Shown here: positions 52,891 through 61,193 of the stretch, in pieces
Layout: each line of letters begins with the position of its first letter
How positions within the stretch are numbered: position 1 is the first letter of the stretch
Origin: UBA7672 sp030824255
GTDB taxonomy: Bacteria > Pseudomonadota > Alphaproteobacteria > Caulobacterales > Hyphomonadaceae
DNA length: 64,000 nucleotides
Direction: 5' to 3'
NCBI GenBank assembly: GCA_942493305.1
Contig: OW818686.1
Location: 1,550,001 to 1,614,000 of the forward strand
Position numbers and translations under genes: made by a program
The notes under the pieces: model-generated
What the model saw: only the letters and a program-made list of their open reading frames with translations
What the model was told of the DNA's origin: nothing
Databases searched by the model: none

Positions 52891-52921
52891 ACCTGCCGCA
52901 GCGTCCGCCTCATGTGCCGGC

Positions 52922-52966
52922 ACAAAAAAAGAGCGGCGCATCCGTGAGGGTGCGCCGCTCTCTCTT
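52922..52966. terminator. Strong bidirectional terminator between rhomboid and hsp20 genes
   Basis: A 14-bp stem (agagcggcgcatcc/gggtgcgccgctct, G-T allowed) with loop GTGA. On the minus strand it is followed by a T7 run, so it efficiently ends hsp20; on the plus strand it is followed by tctctt. Confidence 0.88.
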
Positions 52967-53104
52967 GATGGGATCCAGGCCAAAATCTCCGGGGGGAGGG
53001 AGAGATAGGGCCGGCTCACCATCGCGTCTTGCGAGACAGATATTCAGATCGGAATGCCTGTCTCCCTTTTCAAGAGGCTGCTGCCTCTCGTCTGTGTCCG
53101 GACA

Positions 53105-53581
53105 CTACGCCGCAGACGCCTTCTTGCCGCCTTCGATCACCTGCGGAGAGATTTTCTCCGCGCCGATGGAGATCTTGCGGGGTTTCATGGCTTCCGGCAG
53201 TTCGCGCTTCAGTTCAACGCGTAGCAGGCCGTTCTTCAGGTGCGCGCCCGAGACGACGACATGGTCCGCCAGCTGGAAGCGACGGATGAAGCCGCGCTCG
53301 GCAATGCCGCGATGCAGGAAGCGGCGGTTCTCGGTCCCGCCATCCTTCTTGCCCACGATGATGAGCTGGCTTTCCTTCACTTCGAGGTCGAGATCATCCT
53401 CGCCGAAACCGGCGACCGCCAGCTCGATGGAATAGGCGTTCTCGTCCTCGATGGACTGCTCGATATTGTACGGCGGATAGCCTTGTACGCCATCAAGTCG
53501 GGCGGCTGTGTCGATCATGCTGGCAAGCCGGTCAAAGCCCACGACGGTGCGATAGAGGGGGGAAAAATCGAAAGAGCTCAT
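53105..53581 (-). CDS. Small heat shock protein (Hsp20/IbpA family)
   Basis: About 158 residues from the Met preceded by AGGA at 5 bases; an upstream ATG at 53593 lacks an SD and its codons contain the SD. Alpha-crystallin domain about 37-130 with YPPYNIEQSIEDENAYSIELAVAGFGEDDLDLEV and the conserved C-terminal GLLRVELKRELPEAMKPRKISI, with an IxI-like tail. It binds unfolding proteins in the cytosol as an ATP-independent holdase. Upstream are an RpoH-like promoter and a ROSE-like hairpin (see separate entries). Confidence 0.95.
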   Translation of the reverse strand: MSSFDFSPLYRTVVGFDRLASMIDTAARLDGVQGYPPYNIEQSIEDENAYSIELAVAGFGEDDLDLEVKESQLIIVGKKDGGTENRRFLHRGIAERGFIRRFQLADHVVVSGAHLKNGLLRVELKRELPEAMKPRKISIGAEKISPQVIEGGKKASAA

Positions 53582-53640
53582 GTCTGTCCTCATTGAAGCA
53601 ACAGGCGGGAACAGCCGTCCCCGCTGGATTGACGTTCCAG
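53579..53640 (-). promoter_or_regulatory. Candidate ROSE-type RNA thermometer in the hsp20 leader
   Basis: Minus-strand transcript: TTGCT (53601-53597) can pair with the SD AGGA (53590-53587) across a 6-base loop, giving U-A, C-G, G-G and U-A pairs, the signature of ROSE thermometers of alphaproteobacterial small heat-shock genes. A 7-bp hairpin (53624-53605) lies just upstream. The start codon is 5 bases after the AGGA. Confidence 0.6.
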
Positions 53641-53659
53641 GGCCATTCGCGGCGCCACC

Positions 53660-53685
53660 AGATGGTCTGCGCCTTTGCCCTCAAG
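53660..53685 (-). promoter_or_regulatory. RpoH (sigma-32)-like promoter of hsp20
   Basis: Minus strand: -35 CTTGAG (53685-53680), 14-base spacer, -10 CCATCT (53665-53660). It matches the CTTGAA / CCATnT-type consensus reasonably well and would start transcription near 53653, giving a leader of about 70 bases that holds the ROSE-like element. Confidence 0.45.
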
Positions 53686-53801
53686 GCCCGCCTGTGCGGC
53701 GCCTCGCCGATTCAGTTGGGAATGCCTCCCCCAGTGGTCAAGTCGCCCGGGATGGATAAAGTCGGTTTCGCTATTCAAGCGATGCGGGCGAGAAAACGAA
53801 C

Positions 53802-54731
53802 ATGAAATCAGGTATCTGGTTGCTGTCCCTGGGACTGCTGGCGCTTTCCGCGTGCGGCGGGGAGCCTGCAGCGCCCGCCGCCCCGGGCGAGCCGGCCGCT
53901 GCTCCCGCCACCGGCACGGGCAGTCTCGAATGGGCCGTCGCCGGCGACTGGCGCCTCGAGCGCGAGAAGGCGCGCGACCAGTATCGCCACCCTGCCGAGA
54001 CGCTGGCCTTCTTCGGCATCAAGCCCACCGACACCGTGGTCGAGCTCTATCCCGGCGGCGGCTGGTACACCGCCATCCTCGCGCCCTACCTCAAGCAGGG
54101 CGGCGGCAAGCTCTATGCAGCCCATGTCGATCCCGCCGCCTCCGAAGGCGCCGCCGCCAATGTCAGCAACTATGTCGCCGCCTTCAGCAATGCTGACCGC
54201 TATGGCGACATCACCGTCACTGTCGCCTCGCGCAGCAGCCTAGGCATCGCGCCCGATGGCAGCGCCGACGCCGTGCTGACCTTCCGCAATGTCCACAACT
54301 GGATGGCTGGCGGCTATGCCGACAAGATCTTCGCCGACGCCTATCGCGCGCTGAAGCCCGGCGGCGTGCTCGGTATCGAGGAGCATCGTCTTCCCTCGGC
54401 GCGTGACCAGGACCTCCGCTCCACGTCGGGCTACGTCCTCGAAAGCTATGTCGTGCAGCTCGCGGAAAACGCCGGCTTCGTTCTCGAGGAATCCTCCGAG
54501 ATCAACGCCAACCCGAAAGACACCGCCGATCATCCGCTCGGCGTCTGGATGCTGCCGCCCACGCTGGACAAGCCCACGCCCGGCACGCCCGAGGCGGAAG
54601 GCTATGACGAGGCGAAATATGTCGCCATCGGCGAAAGCGACCGCATGACCCTGCGCCTGCGTAAGCCGCTCAACGCGCCGCCCGCGCCCGCCGCCGATCC
54701 GGTTGCGCCGCCGGCCGATGCACCGGGCTGA
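53802..54731 (+). CDS. Class I SAM methyltransferase-like lipoprotein
   Basis: 309 residues with a lipoprotein signal MKSGIWLLSLGLLALSAC (Cys18) and a Pro/Ala/Gly linker. The domain (about 55-260) is of the class I methyltransferase type: VVELYPGGGWYTAILAPYLK (motif I), AAHVDPAA, and the RNVHNWM and YRALKPGGVLGIEEHR segments seen in COG4798-like enzymes. Real methyltransferases need cytosolic SAM, so export of the protein is odd; the fold may serve another purpose. The C-terminus is a low-complexity Pro/Ala tail. Divergent from hsp20. Confidence 0.82.
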   Translation: MKSGIWLLSLGLLALSACGGEPAAPAAPGEPAAAPATGTGSLEWAVAGDWRLEREKARDQYRHPAETLAFFGIKPTDTVVELYPGGGWYTAILAPYLKQGGGKLYAAHVDPAASEGAAANVSNYVAAFSNADRYGDITVTVASRSSLGIAPDGSADAVLTFRNVHNWMAGGYADKIFADAYRALKPGGVLGIEEHRLPSARDQDLRSTSGYVLESYVVQLAENAGFVLEESSEINANPKDTADHPLGVWMLPPTLDKPTPGTPEAEGYDEAKYVAIGESDRMTLRLRKPLNAPPAPAADPVAPPADAPG

Positions 54732-54797
54732 CCGCCGATTGCCTGACACAGCGAGCTGATACGTCTCGGCGCAGTAGAAGAGCAGGGGTAGCGTGCG

Positions 54798-55502
54798 ATG
54801 GAAAACTGGGGCCTCGAAACCTGGCTGGCGATCGGCTCCGCCGGCCTTGCCTTCATCTCCTTCTTCTTCAACTGGCGCATCGTCAGCCGCCAGATGAAGA
54901 TGCAGTTCGAAAGCCTGAAGGCGCAGATGGACGCAGACATGCTGTCCTGGGCGCATGAGGCGTCGGATGCGCTTTCCGAAGGCGTGCTGCTTGCGCGCGG
55001 GCGAGGCCTCTGCTTCCCGGTGGAAGAGATGCGCGTGCGCCGCCTCTCCGCCGCCCAGCGTCTGTCGTCACTTGCCGATCGCGGGCGTCTCTTCTTCCCC
55101 AACCATTCGCCTGATGCGCATGGCAATGATCGCGAATCCGCCTTCAAGGGCTTCCGTCCGCCCATTCTCGATTGCGTCGTCTTCGCCTACTTCCAGCTTG
55201 ATCGCATGGACAGCGACGGCGCCGCCCCCGATGCCGACACCGCCGACTATCTCATCCGCTGCCGCCGCCTCCTCATCAGCGAACTGCAACAGGCGATCGA
55301 TCCACGCCGCCGTGGCCAGATGCTCTCGCGCCTCTCGCAAACCCGCCACGCTGGAAGCGGTCCCGATTTCAAGGCCGCCGCCGACCTCGGCGAGGCCCTC
55401 GAAACCCGTTACCCCGGCGCCCTCGTCGAACGCCGCGATGCCGACTGGATCATCAACCGCGAAAAAGCCTTCCGCGCCACCGCCCGCCGCGCCGCGCGCT
55501 GA
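54798..55502 (+). CDS. Hypothetical single-pass membrane protein
   Basis: 234 residues. A transmembrane segment at about 7-26 (ETWLAIGSAGLAFISFFFNW) is followed by a helical, charged cytosolic domain (ISRQMKMQFESLKAQMDADMLSW, then RMRVRRLSAAQRLSSLADRG-like helices), with no recognised motif. Two Cys (GLCFPV, LDCVVF) and one in LIRCRRLL. The 66-base gap before it carries no gene. Confidence 0.72.
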   Translation: MENWGLETWLAIGSAGLAFISFFFNWRIVSRQMKMQFESLKAQMDADMLSWAHEASDALSEGVLLARGRGLCFPVEEMRVRRLSAAQRLSSLADRGRLFFPNHSPDAHGNDRESAFKGFRPPILDCVVFAYFQLDRMDSDGAAPDADTADYLIRCRRLLISELQQAIDPRRRGQMLSRLSQTRHAGSGPDFKAAADLGEALETRYPGALVERRDADWIINREKAFRATARRAAR

Positions 55503-55560
55503 TGTGTCTTCTTCGGCCTCGTCGGGATGAGGGCTCCCCACCCACCGCCCTTCCGCACCC

Positions 55561-55603
55561 CTGATCCTGAGGAGCGCACGACGTGCGCGTCTCGAAGGAC
55601 GAG
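55561..55603. repeat. Short palindromic intergenic repeat (ctgaggagcgc...tctcgaaggacgag class)
   Basis: About 43 bases in an AT-poor gap between two genes: gagcgcacgacgtgcgcgtctc forms a small hairpin flanked by atcctgag and cgaaggacgag. Such units recur widely in alphaproteobacterial genomes; I cannot count copies here beyond this one. Confidence 0.5.
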
Positions 55604-55773
55604 CGCGGGCTCACAGACGCCCGCGAACCTGTGTGAATCCGAACGCGGCTTTTTCGACGCGAGTTGAGCAATCTCAATCACTTGCGCGGATCAATCCAGA
55701 CAGTTCTGGATGCGTGCGTCCCACACCTCCCAAACCACCCGCATAATGCCTCGTTACATCAACCGAGGCGACC

Positions 55774-56493
55774 ATGAGCCGATCCAGAACCCGCCGCGAA
55801 GACCAGCGCGCACGCCGCCGAAGCGTCCGCGCAATCCTCGCGCCAAAACTGCCGCAGCCGCTGGTCGCGGCGTGGCGCCATGCGTGCTGGGCCTTCCGCT
55901 TCATCTGCGAGTTTCACACCACTCCGCGACAACTTGCTAAGCAGGAATACCTCCTGCGCGCACAGCATCGCGTCGTACGCGATCTCATCCGCCATCTCGA
56001 ACTGCTCGCGCGCCGCATCGTGCTCGCTGCGGCCCTCGCGCTGAACATGATCCTCAAGCCGCTCACGCGCGGCCCCAAACGCTTGCGCAAACAGCGCCGC
56101 GTCGTCCTCTGGCCGGGCAATCCCGCCGCCTGGCGTCCGCGCTTCCGCATGCTGCCAACGCGCACAAGCACGCACACCCGCAACCACACGCCCACCGCGC
56201 CCCCGCGCTTCGTGCGAACATTCCCGCTCGCGCGCCGCTTCGAAGGCGTGCGCCGGGTGCTCGTCAACCCCGACGCCTATGTCCGCCGCTTCGCCATGCG
56301 CTTCACACGCTTCGCCGACCGCAACGCCAGCTCGAACGCGCCGCGCATCGTCGAACTCAAGCCCTGGCGCTATCAATGGGGCGTCGGTCCGCTCACGCGC
56401 GGCGCACGCCTCGTCAACGCCGGCATGTGCGTCGCGCAATCGCTCGCACAGGACAAGCTCGACCGCTTCAACGAAGCCGCCGAACCCGGCTAG
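55774..56493 (+). CDS. Arginine-rich hypothetical protein
   Basis: 239 residues, strongly basic (a large share Arg and His). Conserved-looking aromatic patches: QPLVAAWRHACWAFRFICEF (about 27-46), VLWPGNPAAWRPRFRMLP, and a C-terminal KPWRYQWGVGPLTRGARLV. No family, signal peptide or membrane segment recognised. The complementary strand has a 226-residue frame, but its Ala/Arg/Glu composition is that of a shadow. The gene may be a lineage-specific nucleic-acid-binding protein; it stands alone, with palindromic repeats on both sides. Confidence 0.55.
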   Translation: MSRSRTRREDQRARRRSVRAILAPKLPQPLVAAWRHACWAFRFICEFHTTPRQLAKQEYLLRAQHRVVRDLIRHLELLARRIVLAAALALNMILKPLTRGPKRLRKQRRVVLWPGNPAAWRPRFRMLPTRTSTHTRNHTPTAPPRFVRTFPLARRFEGVRRVLVNPDAYVRRFAMRFTRFADRNASSNAPRIVELKPWRYQWGVGPLTRGARLVNAGMCVAQSLAQDKLDRFNEAAEPG

Positions 56494-56594
56494 CCGCCAG
56501 CCATCGCCAGACGCCCAACCCCGCAGCCACCTGCGGGATCGCGAGCGCGCGTATGTGTTACGGAGGCCTCGATGCCTACCAACATTTCAACCTC

Positions 56595-56692
56595 TCATGC
56601 CGGAAGCCCGCAGGGCTATCCGGGACCCATCGCAAGAGAACGACAGCGTCACGATGGGTCCCGGCTCTCACTTCGCTCGACTGGGATGACAT
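56595..56692. repeat. Palindromic repeat family B, degenerate copy
   Basis: Arms carry gggacccatcg / cgatgggtccc-like inner sequences and a catgccgg / ctgggatgacat outer part, matching the 36179-36280 element. The middle differs. Confidence 0.75.
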
Positions 56693-56713
56693 CGCGATCG
56701 GGTCACGAATTCA

Positions 56714-56760
56714 GCCCTCATGGTGAGCAGCCGCGCAGCGGCGCCCATCAAACGATGCGG
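56714..56760. repeat. Palindromic repeat family A, half copy
   Basis: Starts gccctcatggtgagcag, followed by ccgcgcagcggcgcccatcaaacgatgcggg, matching the right arm of the 31671-31786 element. Only one arm is present. Confidence 0.65.
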
Positions 56761-56952
56761 GCGTGCCCACCAATCGCGCAGCTTGCCGGATCTTCACCGC
56801 GCGCCCGCTTGCACGCTGCGCTGAACAGGCTTATCCACCGCGCCGATGATCAACCGCGCTCAACTCCTTCGACTCAAGAAGCAGGCCGCCAAACGGCCTG
56901 CGCCGGCGCGTCGCTGAAGCGACAGGGCCGGCGGCGGATGACGCCGGCGACC

Positions 56953-57006
56953 CTCGTCCCGACCGACTTCTCCGCTCACGAAACGAAGGACGAGCGGAGA
57001 AACGAA
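56953..57006 (+). promoter_or_regulatory. SD-sequestering hairpin with a competing stem, DMT transporter leader
   Basis: A perfect 10-bp inverted repeat: ttctccgctc (56968-56977) pairs with gagcggagaa (56992-57001), hiding the GGAG SD 6 bases before the ATG at 57007. A second, mutually exclusive 7-bp stem pairs CTCGTCC (56953-56959) with GGACGAG (56988-56994), overlapping the first stem's right arm and leaving the SD free. This is the layout of a translational riboswitch or attenuator; the ligand, if any, is unknown. Confidence 0.5.
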
Positions 57007-57948
57007 ATGACCGCCCTCCCGGCCGAGCCAGAAGCCCGCAACCGCACCATTGGCGTTCTCTACGCCGCCGGAGGCGCCGCGCTCTTCTCCCTCAAGGGCG
57101 TCGTCATCAAGCTCGCCTTCGCCGAAGGCATCGGCGTCTCACAGCTTCTGACGCTTCGCATGGCGTTCTCGCTGCCGGTCTATCTCATCATCGGTTTCAT
57201 CGCCTTCGCCCGCATGAAGACGCGGCCGTCGTGGAAGACCTACGCCGCCGCCGGCGGTCTTGGCCTGATGAGCTACTACTTCTCGTCCTGGCTGAATTTC
57301 GAAGGCCTGCGCTACGTCTCGGCCCAGCTCGAACGGCTGATCCTCTACATCTACCCGACCATGGTCGCGCTGATGTCGTGGGTCGTCTTCAAGGACAGGA
57401 TCACGAAGCAGCACGTGCTCGCCCTCGTGCTTGCCTATGCCGGCGTCGCCATCCTGTTCGGTGCGGAAATCGGCCATCAGGGCGAGAATGCTTGGCTCGG
57501 CGGCGGGCTGATTTTTGCCGGCGCCTTCATCTACGCGATCTACGTCACCGCCTCGAAACCGGTCATCGCGCGCATGGGCTCGATGCTGTTCACCGCCTTC
57601 GGCATGTCGGTGGCGTCCGTCGCCTTCCTCACGCAGAGCGGCATCGAGATGATCGCGCATGCGCCCCCGCCCGTAACGGCCAATGGCTACTGGCTGGCGC
57701 TCACGCTCGCCATTTTCTGCACGGTGATCCCCAGCTTCATGATCGCCACCGCCATCGCGCGCATCGGCCCCGGCCCGATGAGCGCGGTCGGCGGCGTGGG
57801 TCCTGTCGTTGCGGCGTGGGCGGCGGTTGTCATCCTGAACGAGCCCTTCGGCTGGCCGCACTTCATCTCGATGGCGCTCACCATTGCCGGCGTCTGGCTG
57901 CTCGCCAAGCCACGGCTCACGCGGACGGCGGGCGCCCGAACCTGGTAA
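57007..57948 (+). CDS. DMT-superfamily transporter (EamA family)
   Basis: 313 residues from the ATG behind GCGGAGAAACGAA. Ten transmembrane helices in two EamA repeats (about 15-140 and 158-300): LYAAGGAALFSLKGVVIKLAF, LEGLRYVSAQLERLILYIYPTMVALMSWVVF, VGGVGPVVAAWAAVVILNEPFGWPHFISMALTIAGVWLL. Family members export metabolites, drugs or amino acids. No neighbour hints at a substrate. The leader is structured (see separate entry). Confidence 0.92.
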   Translation: MTALPAEPEARNRTIGVLYAAGGAALFSLKGVVIKLAFAEGIGVSQLLTLRMAFSLPVYLIIGFIAFARMKTRPSWKTYAAAGGLGLMSYYFSSWLNFEGLRYVSAQLERLILYIYPTMVALMSWVVFKDRITKQHVLALVLAYAGVAILFGAEIGHQGENAWLGGGLIFAGAFIYAIYVTASKPVIARMGSMLFTAFGMSVASVAFLTQSGIEMIAHAPPPVTANGYWLALTLAIFCTVIPSFMIATAIARIGPGPMSAVGGVGPVVAAWAAVVILNEPFGWPHFISMALTIAGVWLLAKPRLTRTAGARTW

Positions 57949-57965
57949 GGTAGATGGCGTGGTCG

Positions 57966-59348
57966 CTACGGCGCGGCGGCTGCGGGCGTGACGATCTCGC
58001 GCCCCACCATGCCGGCAAAGGCGATCGTGGTCTTGTCTTCGAGATAGGGCCCGATCGCCTGAACCGACAGCGGAAGTCCCGCCGCGTTGACGCCCATCGG
58101 AATGGCGGTGGCGGGCAGGTTGGCCACGGTCGCAAGTCCCGCCCAGCCCAGCTGGTCGCCGAATTTCGATGGCTCGCCATCAATGGCGAGCGGGCGTTTC
58201 CGCCAGTCCTGTTCGCTGGTGTGCAGGAAGGCGGGCGTACCGAAAGCAGGCGCGAGCACGATGTCGAAATGGCGGAAGAAGTCCGCCCACTGACGCCGGA
58301 GGCGCAACTGGTCGTCCAGCAGGCCGAACCAGTCATGCGCCGAAATCGGCGGCCGCGTGGTGTTCGGATCGTCCCGCGTGATGATGGTGTGCAGCATCGC
58401 CTGATAAGTCCGCCATGACCGGGTGATGTCTGGCAGCAGGCTCGACTGCCGGGCGACGCTGGCCCCTTCCTTCACCAGGAGGTCCGCCGCCTGCTCCAGC
58501 GCCCCAAGCTGGTCCCGATCAGCGCGGGCGACGGGATGATGATCGAGCACGAACACCCGGAAGCTCGCCAGCCTTCCATGACGGGGCAGGGGCAGCACCA
58601 GCCTGTTGGCCGGCGCCTCCGGGTCCGGACCCGCGACAGCATCGAGCGCGGTCGCCAGATCCTCCGCCGACCGCGCCAGTGGCCCGATCACCGCCAGCTG
58701 CGGGGCCACCGTCTGGACGCCTCCGAACGCATGTCCCCCGCTCGGGATCACGCCATGGCTCGTCTTGTGTCCATAAACCCCACAGAACGCCGCCGGCACC
58801 CGCACCGACCCCCCAATGTCCGACCCCAGCTCAAGGGCGGCAAATCCCATCGCAACCGACGCCGCACTCCCCCCCGAAGACCCCCCCGCCGAATGCTCCA
58901 GCGCATGCGGATTCCGCGTTCGTCCGTAGATCGCATTCTCGCTCTGCCAGTCCGCCAACGCCGGCGGCACATTCGTCTTTCCCAGCACGATGGCGCCAGC
59001 TTGCTTTACACGCTGAACCGCCAACGCATCTTCCCGCGCGCGATGATGCCGATGCGCCTCGAAGCCCCACGTAGTCGGATGCCCCCGCAGGTCGAAGCTC
59101 TCCTTCACCGTCATCGGCACGCCCGTCAGCGGCTTGAACTCCCCCCTCGCGATGGCCAAGTCTGCCTGGCGTGCATCCGCCCGCGCCCGCTCGAAGTCGC
59201 GCACCACCACGGCGTTGATCCTGCCGTCCAGCGCCTCGATCCGCGCAATGGCCGTCTCGCAGACTTCGCTTGCGCTGAAGGATTTCTTCTTCAGCCCTGC
59301 CGAGATCTGGCTGGCTGTCAGTCGGTGCAGACCTGTGTCGATGTCCAT
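57966..59348 (-). CDS. Amidase signature family enzyme
   Basis: About 460 residues from the Met in MDIDTGLHRL; the frame from 59408 adds 20 residues without an SD. Signature triad: Lys in MTVKESFD, cis-Ser in GSDIGGSVRVPAAF and the nucleophile Ser in AGGSSGGSAA. Cytosolic. It could act on aliphatic or aromatic amides. Unlike the amidase at 34160 it has no export signal. Confidence 0.92.
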   Translation of the reverse strand: MDIDTGLHRLTASQISAGLKKKSFSASEVCETAIARIEALDGRINAVVVRDFERARADARQADLAIARGEFKPLTGVPMTVKESFDLRGHPTTWGFEAHRHHRAREDALAVQRVKQAGAIVLGKTNVPPALADWQSENAIYGRTRNPHALEHSAGGSSGGSAASVAMGFAALELGSDIGGSVRVPAAFCGVYGHKTSHGVIPSGGHAFGGVQTVAPQLAVIGPLARSAEDLATALDAVAGPDPEAPANRLVLPLPRHGRLASFRVFVLDHHPVARADRDQLGALEQAADLLVKEGASVARQSSLLPDITRSWRTYQAMLHTIITRDDPNTTRPPISAHDWFGLLDDQLRLRRQWADFFRHFDIVLAPAFGTPAFLHTSEQDWRKRPLAIDGEPSKFGDQLGWAGLATVANLPATAIPMGVNAAGLPLSVQAIGPYLEDKTTIAFAGMVGREIVTPAAAAP

Positions 59349-59506
59349 GTTGCGCACTTTAGCCTGCAGACGGCGACACGCCCATCCTGCACCTGCGAAG
59401 GCTTCCAACGCTTTGTTGGCAAACGTGGCTCAATGCTTGACCACAGCCTGTTTCATCTTCCCTCCCGGCCACAGCCGATCTAGTTAGGTTTTCAAGGAGA
59501 CCGGCC

Positions 59507-59878
59507 ATGTTCAAACCGCTTGCCCTCGTCGCTTTCGCCGCCATCGGCCTTGCGGCCTGTTCGCCCGTCGATGCAGAGCTCGATGGCGATCTCGAAGCGG
59601 GCCACGCGGACCCCTACTGGACCGTTGAGGTTGTACGGGGCGAGAACAAGACGCTGATCTCCATCGTCGGCGAACCTGCCCTGGAAGGGGCGGCCCCGCT
59701 CAAGACCAAGGGCGAGAACGGCGAGGTCATTCTCACATCGGCCACGCCTGAGGGGGACTTCGCAATGAAGCTCACCCACACAGAATGTTTCGATGGACTG
59801 GCCGAAACTGCTCGCCCATGGACCGTCACGGTCGACTGGAAAGGCGAGACGCTGCAGGGCTGCGCCCGCGCACGCTAG
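59507..59878 (+). CDS. Small lipoprotein, COG3650-like
   Basis: 123 residues with a lipoprotein signal MFKPLALVAFAAIGLAAC (Cys18). The mature domain has a pattern I associate with COG3650-type small periplasmic lipoproteins: YWTVEVV early, a HTECFDGL segment and a C-terminal WKGETLQGCARAR, where the two Cys probably form a disulphide. Function unknown. Confidence 0.7.
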   Translation: MFKPLALVAFAAIGLAACSPVDAELDGDLEAGHADPYWTVEVVRGENKTLISIVGEPALEGAAPLKTKGENGEVILTSATPEGDFAMKLTHTECFDGLAETARPWTVTVDWKGETLQGCARAR

Positions 59879-59957
59879 CTTTAAGGTGATCGTCGCGATT
59901 GACTTGGTCGCGTCTGGCGGCCCAACTCGCGCGCGCAACCTGAACGAGGGGATTCCC

Positions 59958-60125
59958 ATGCGTCTTGTTATCGTCGGCCTGTCTGCCGCAGCCACGCTGC
60001 TCGTTGTTGCCTGCAGCGGTGAAGCCGCCCCCGGTTCCCCGGAGTGGTGCAAGAACACGCCGCAGGAGCAGCAGATCGAACAGCCGGATGCGATGGCGAA
60101 GTGCCTCGACGGTGCAGCTTTGTAA
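59958..60125 (+). CDS. Very small lipoprotein, DUF3012-like
   Basis: 55 residues from an ATG with SD GAGGGG. Signal ends in LLVVAC (Cys19). The mature part GSPEWCKNTPQEQQIEQPDAMAKCLD has the two Cys and Trp spacing I recall for DUF3012, a family of tiny lipoproteins. The frame extends upstream to 59793, but only this start makes a signal peptide. Confidence 0.65.
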   Translation: MRLVIVGLSAAATLLVVACSGEAAPGSPEWCKNTPQEQQIEQPDAMAKCLDGAAL

Positions 60126-60132
60126 TCAGTGA

Positions 60133-61062
60133 CTAGGCGCGGGGGTGCGCTTCGGCATGCACCTTCATCAGGCGCGCGGCGTCCACGCCTGTATATATCT
60201 GCGTCGTTGACAGGCTGGCGTGTCCGAGCAGCGCCTGTATCGAGCGCAGATCGCCGCCATTCGCCAGCAGGTGTGTCGCAAACGAGTGACGCAGCGCATG
60301 CGGCGTTGCTGTTTCGGGCAGGCCAAGGCGAATGCGCAGCTTCTCCATCAGACGCTGCACCATGCGGGGATTCAACGGGCCGCCTTTCTCGCCACGAAAG
60401 ATCACCTCGTCCTTCGTCGAAGGGTAGGGGCAAAGTTTCGCGTAAGCGTTCACGGCTTCGCGTACTGCGCGGATCAGGGGCACAATACGCACCTTGCGTC
60501 CCTTGCCGTAGACGCGCAGCGCTTCTGGCGCCGGAACATCACGACCCTTCAGCGCGAGGGCTTCCGAGAGACGCAGGCCAGCCCCATATAGCAGTGACAG
60601 GACGGCGGCATCGCGCGCGAGCACCCATTCGGCCACATCCGCGCCATCGCCTTCGCCGGCAATGTCGATGGTTTGGGAGGCGGCTTTTTCGGGGAGGGGG
60701 CGGGGGAGGCGGAGGGGGCGGCGGGGGCTTTCGAACATCATTGCCTTCGCGTTAGGCGCGTCGAGGCGGCGGTCGAGAAATTTGTAGAAGGCCCGGAGGG
60801 ACGACGCGGCGCGGGCGCGGGAGGAAGCGGCGAGGTTGTCCTGGCTGCGACGGCGGGCGAGCCACGCGACGACATCATGTCGGGTCAGGCTCTTGAGGTC
60901 CGAGACGTGCGGATCGCCGCCAAGGTGGTCGACAAGGAAGTTGATGAAGTTCGAGATGTCGCGCTGGTAAGCATCGATCGTGAGGGGCGAGCAGCGGCGC
61001 TCAGTCTCCAGCCAGACCGAAAATTCCTGCAGCGCTTCGCGGGCGGTATGTGCCTGAGTCAT
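60133..61062 (-). CDS. xerC: Tyrosine recombinase XerC
   Basis: 309 residues, normal length. N-terminal SAM-like DNA-binding domain (about 1-95), C-terminal catalytic domain with Arg in GAGLRLSEALAL, Lys in KGRKVRI, HxxR in HALRHSFATHLL, His in LGHASLSTTQIYTGVD and the nucleophile Tyr in that last motif. With XerD it resolves chromosome dimers at dif under FtsK. Naming as XerC rather than XerD rests on overall similarity only. Confidence 0.93.
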   Translation of the reverse strand: MTQAHTAREALQEFSVWLETERRCSPLTIDAYQRDISNFINFLVDHLGGDPHVSDLKSLTRHDVVAWLARRRSQDNLAASSRARAASSLRAFYKFLDRRLDAPNAKAMMFESPRRPLRLPRPLPEKAASQTIDIAGEGDGADVAEWVLARDAAVLSLLYGAGLRLSEALALKGRDVPAPEALRVYGKGRKVRIVPLIRAVREAVNAYAKLCPYPSTKDEVIFRGEKGGPLNPRMVQRLMEKLRIRLGLPETATPHALRHSFATHLLANGGDLRSIQALLGHASLSTTQIYTGVDAARLMKVHAEAHPRA

Positions 61063-61193
61063 GGCGCGGAGGGTGCTCCGGCGGGCGTTAAGGCGCCGTT
61101 TCAGCCGCCGCTGAGCACATCAATGCCAACACCTTGATTTTATGGCGGTCGCAGACGGTTGAATGCCGCCGTCGGCTTGGTCATTGTGCCGCC

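Larger units (their letters stand above)
56494..57006. other. Repeat-rich intergenic region
   Basis: 513 bases with no supported gene. It contains a family B repeat (56595-56692), a half family A repeat (56714-56760), a GCAGGCCG/CGGCCTGC hairpin (56881-56901) and other inverted pairs, then the structured leader of the DMT transporter gene (56951-57006). Confidence 0.7.

Noticed and set aside
55759..56439. 226-residue minus ORF over the Arg-rich gene
   Set aside because: Ala/Arg/Glu shadow composition; the plus frame has aromatic patches and a sensible start.
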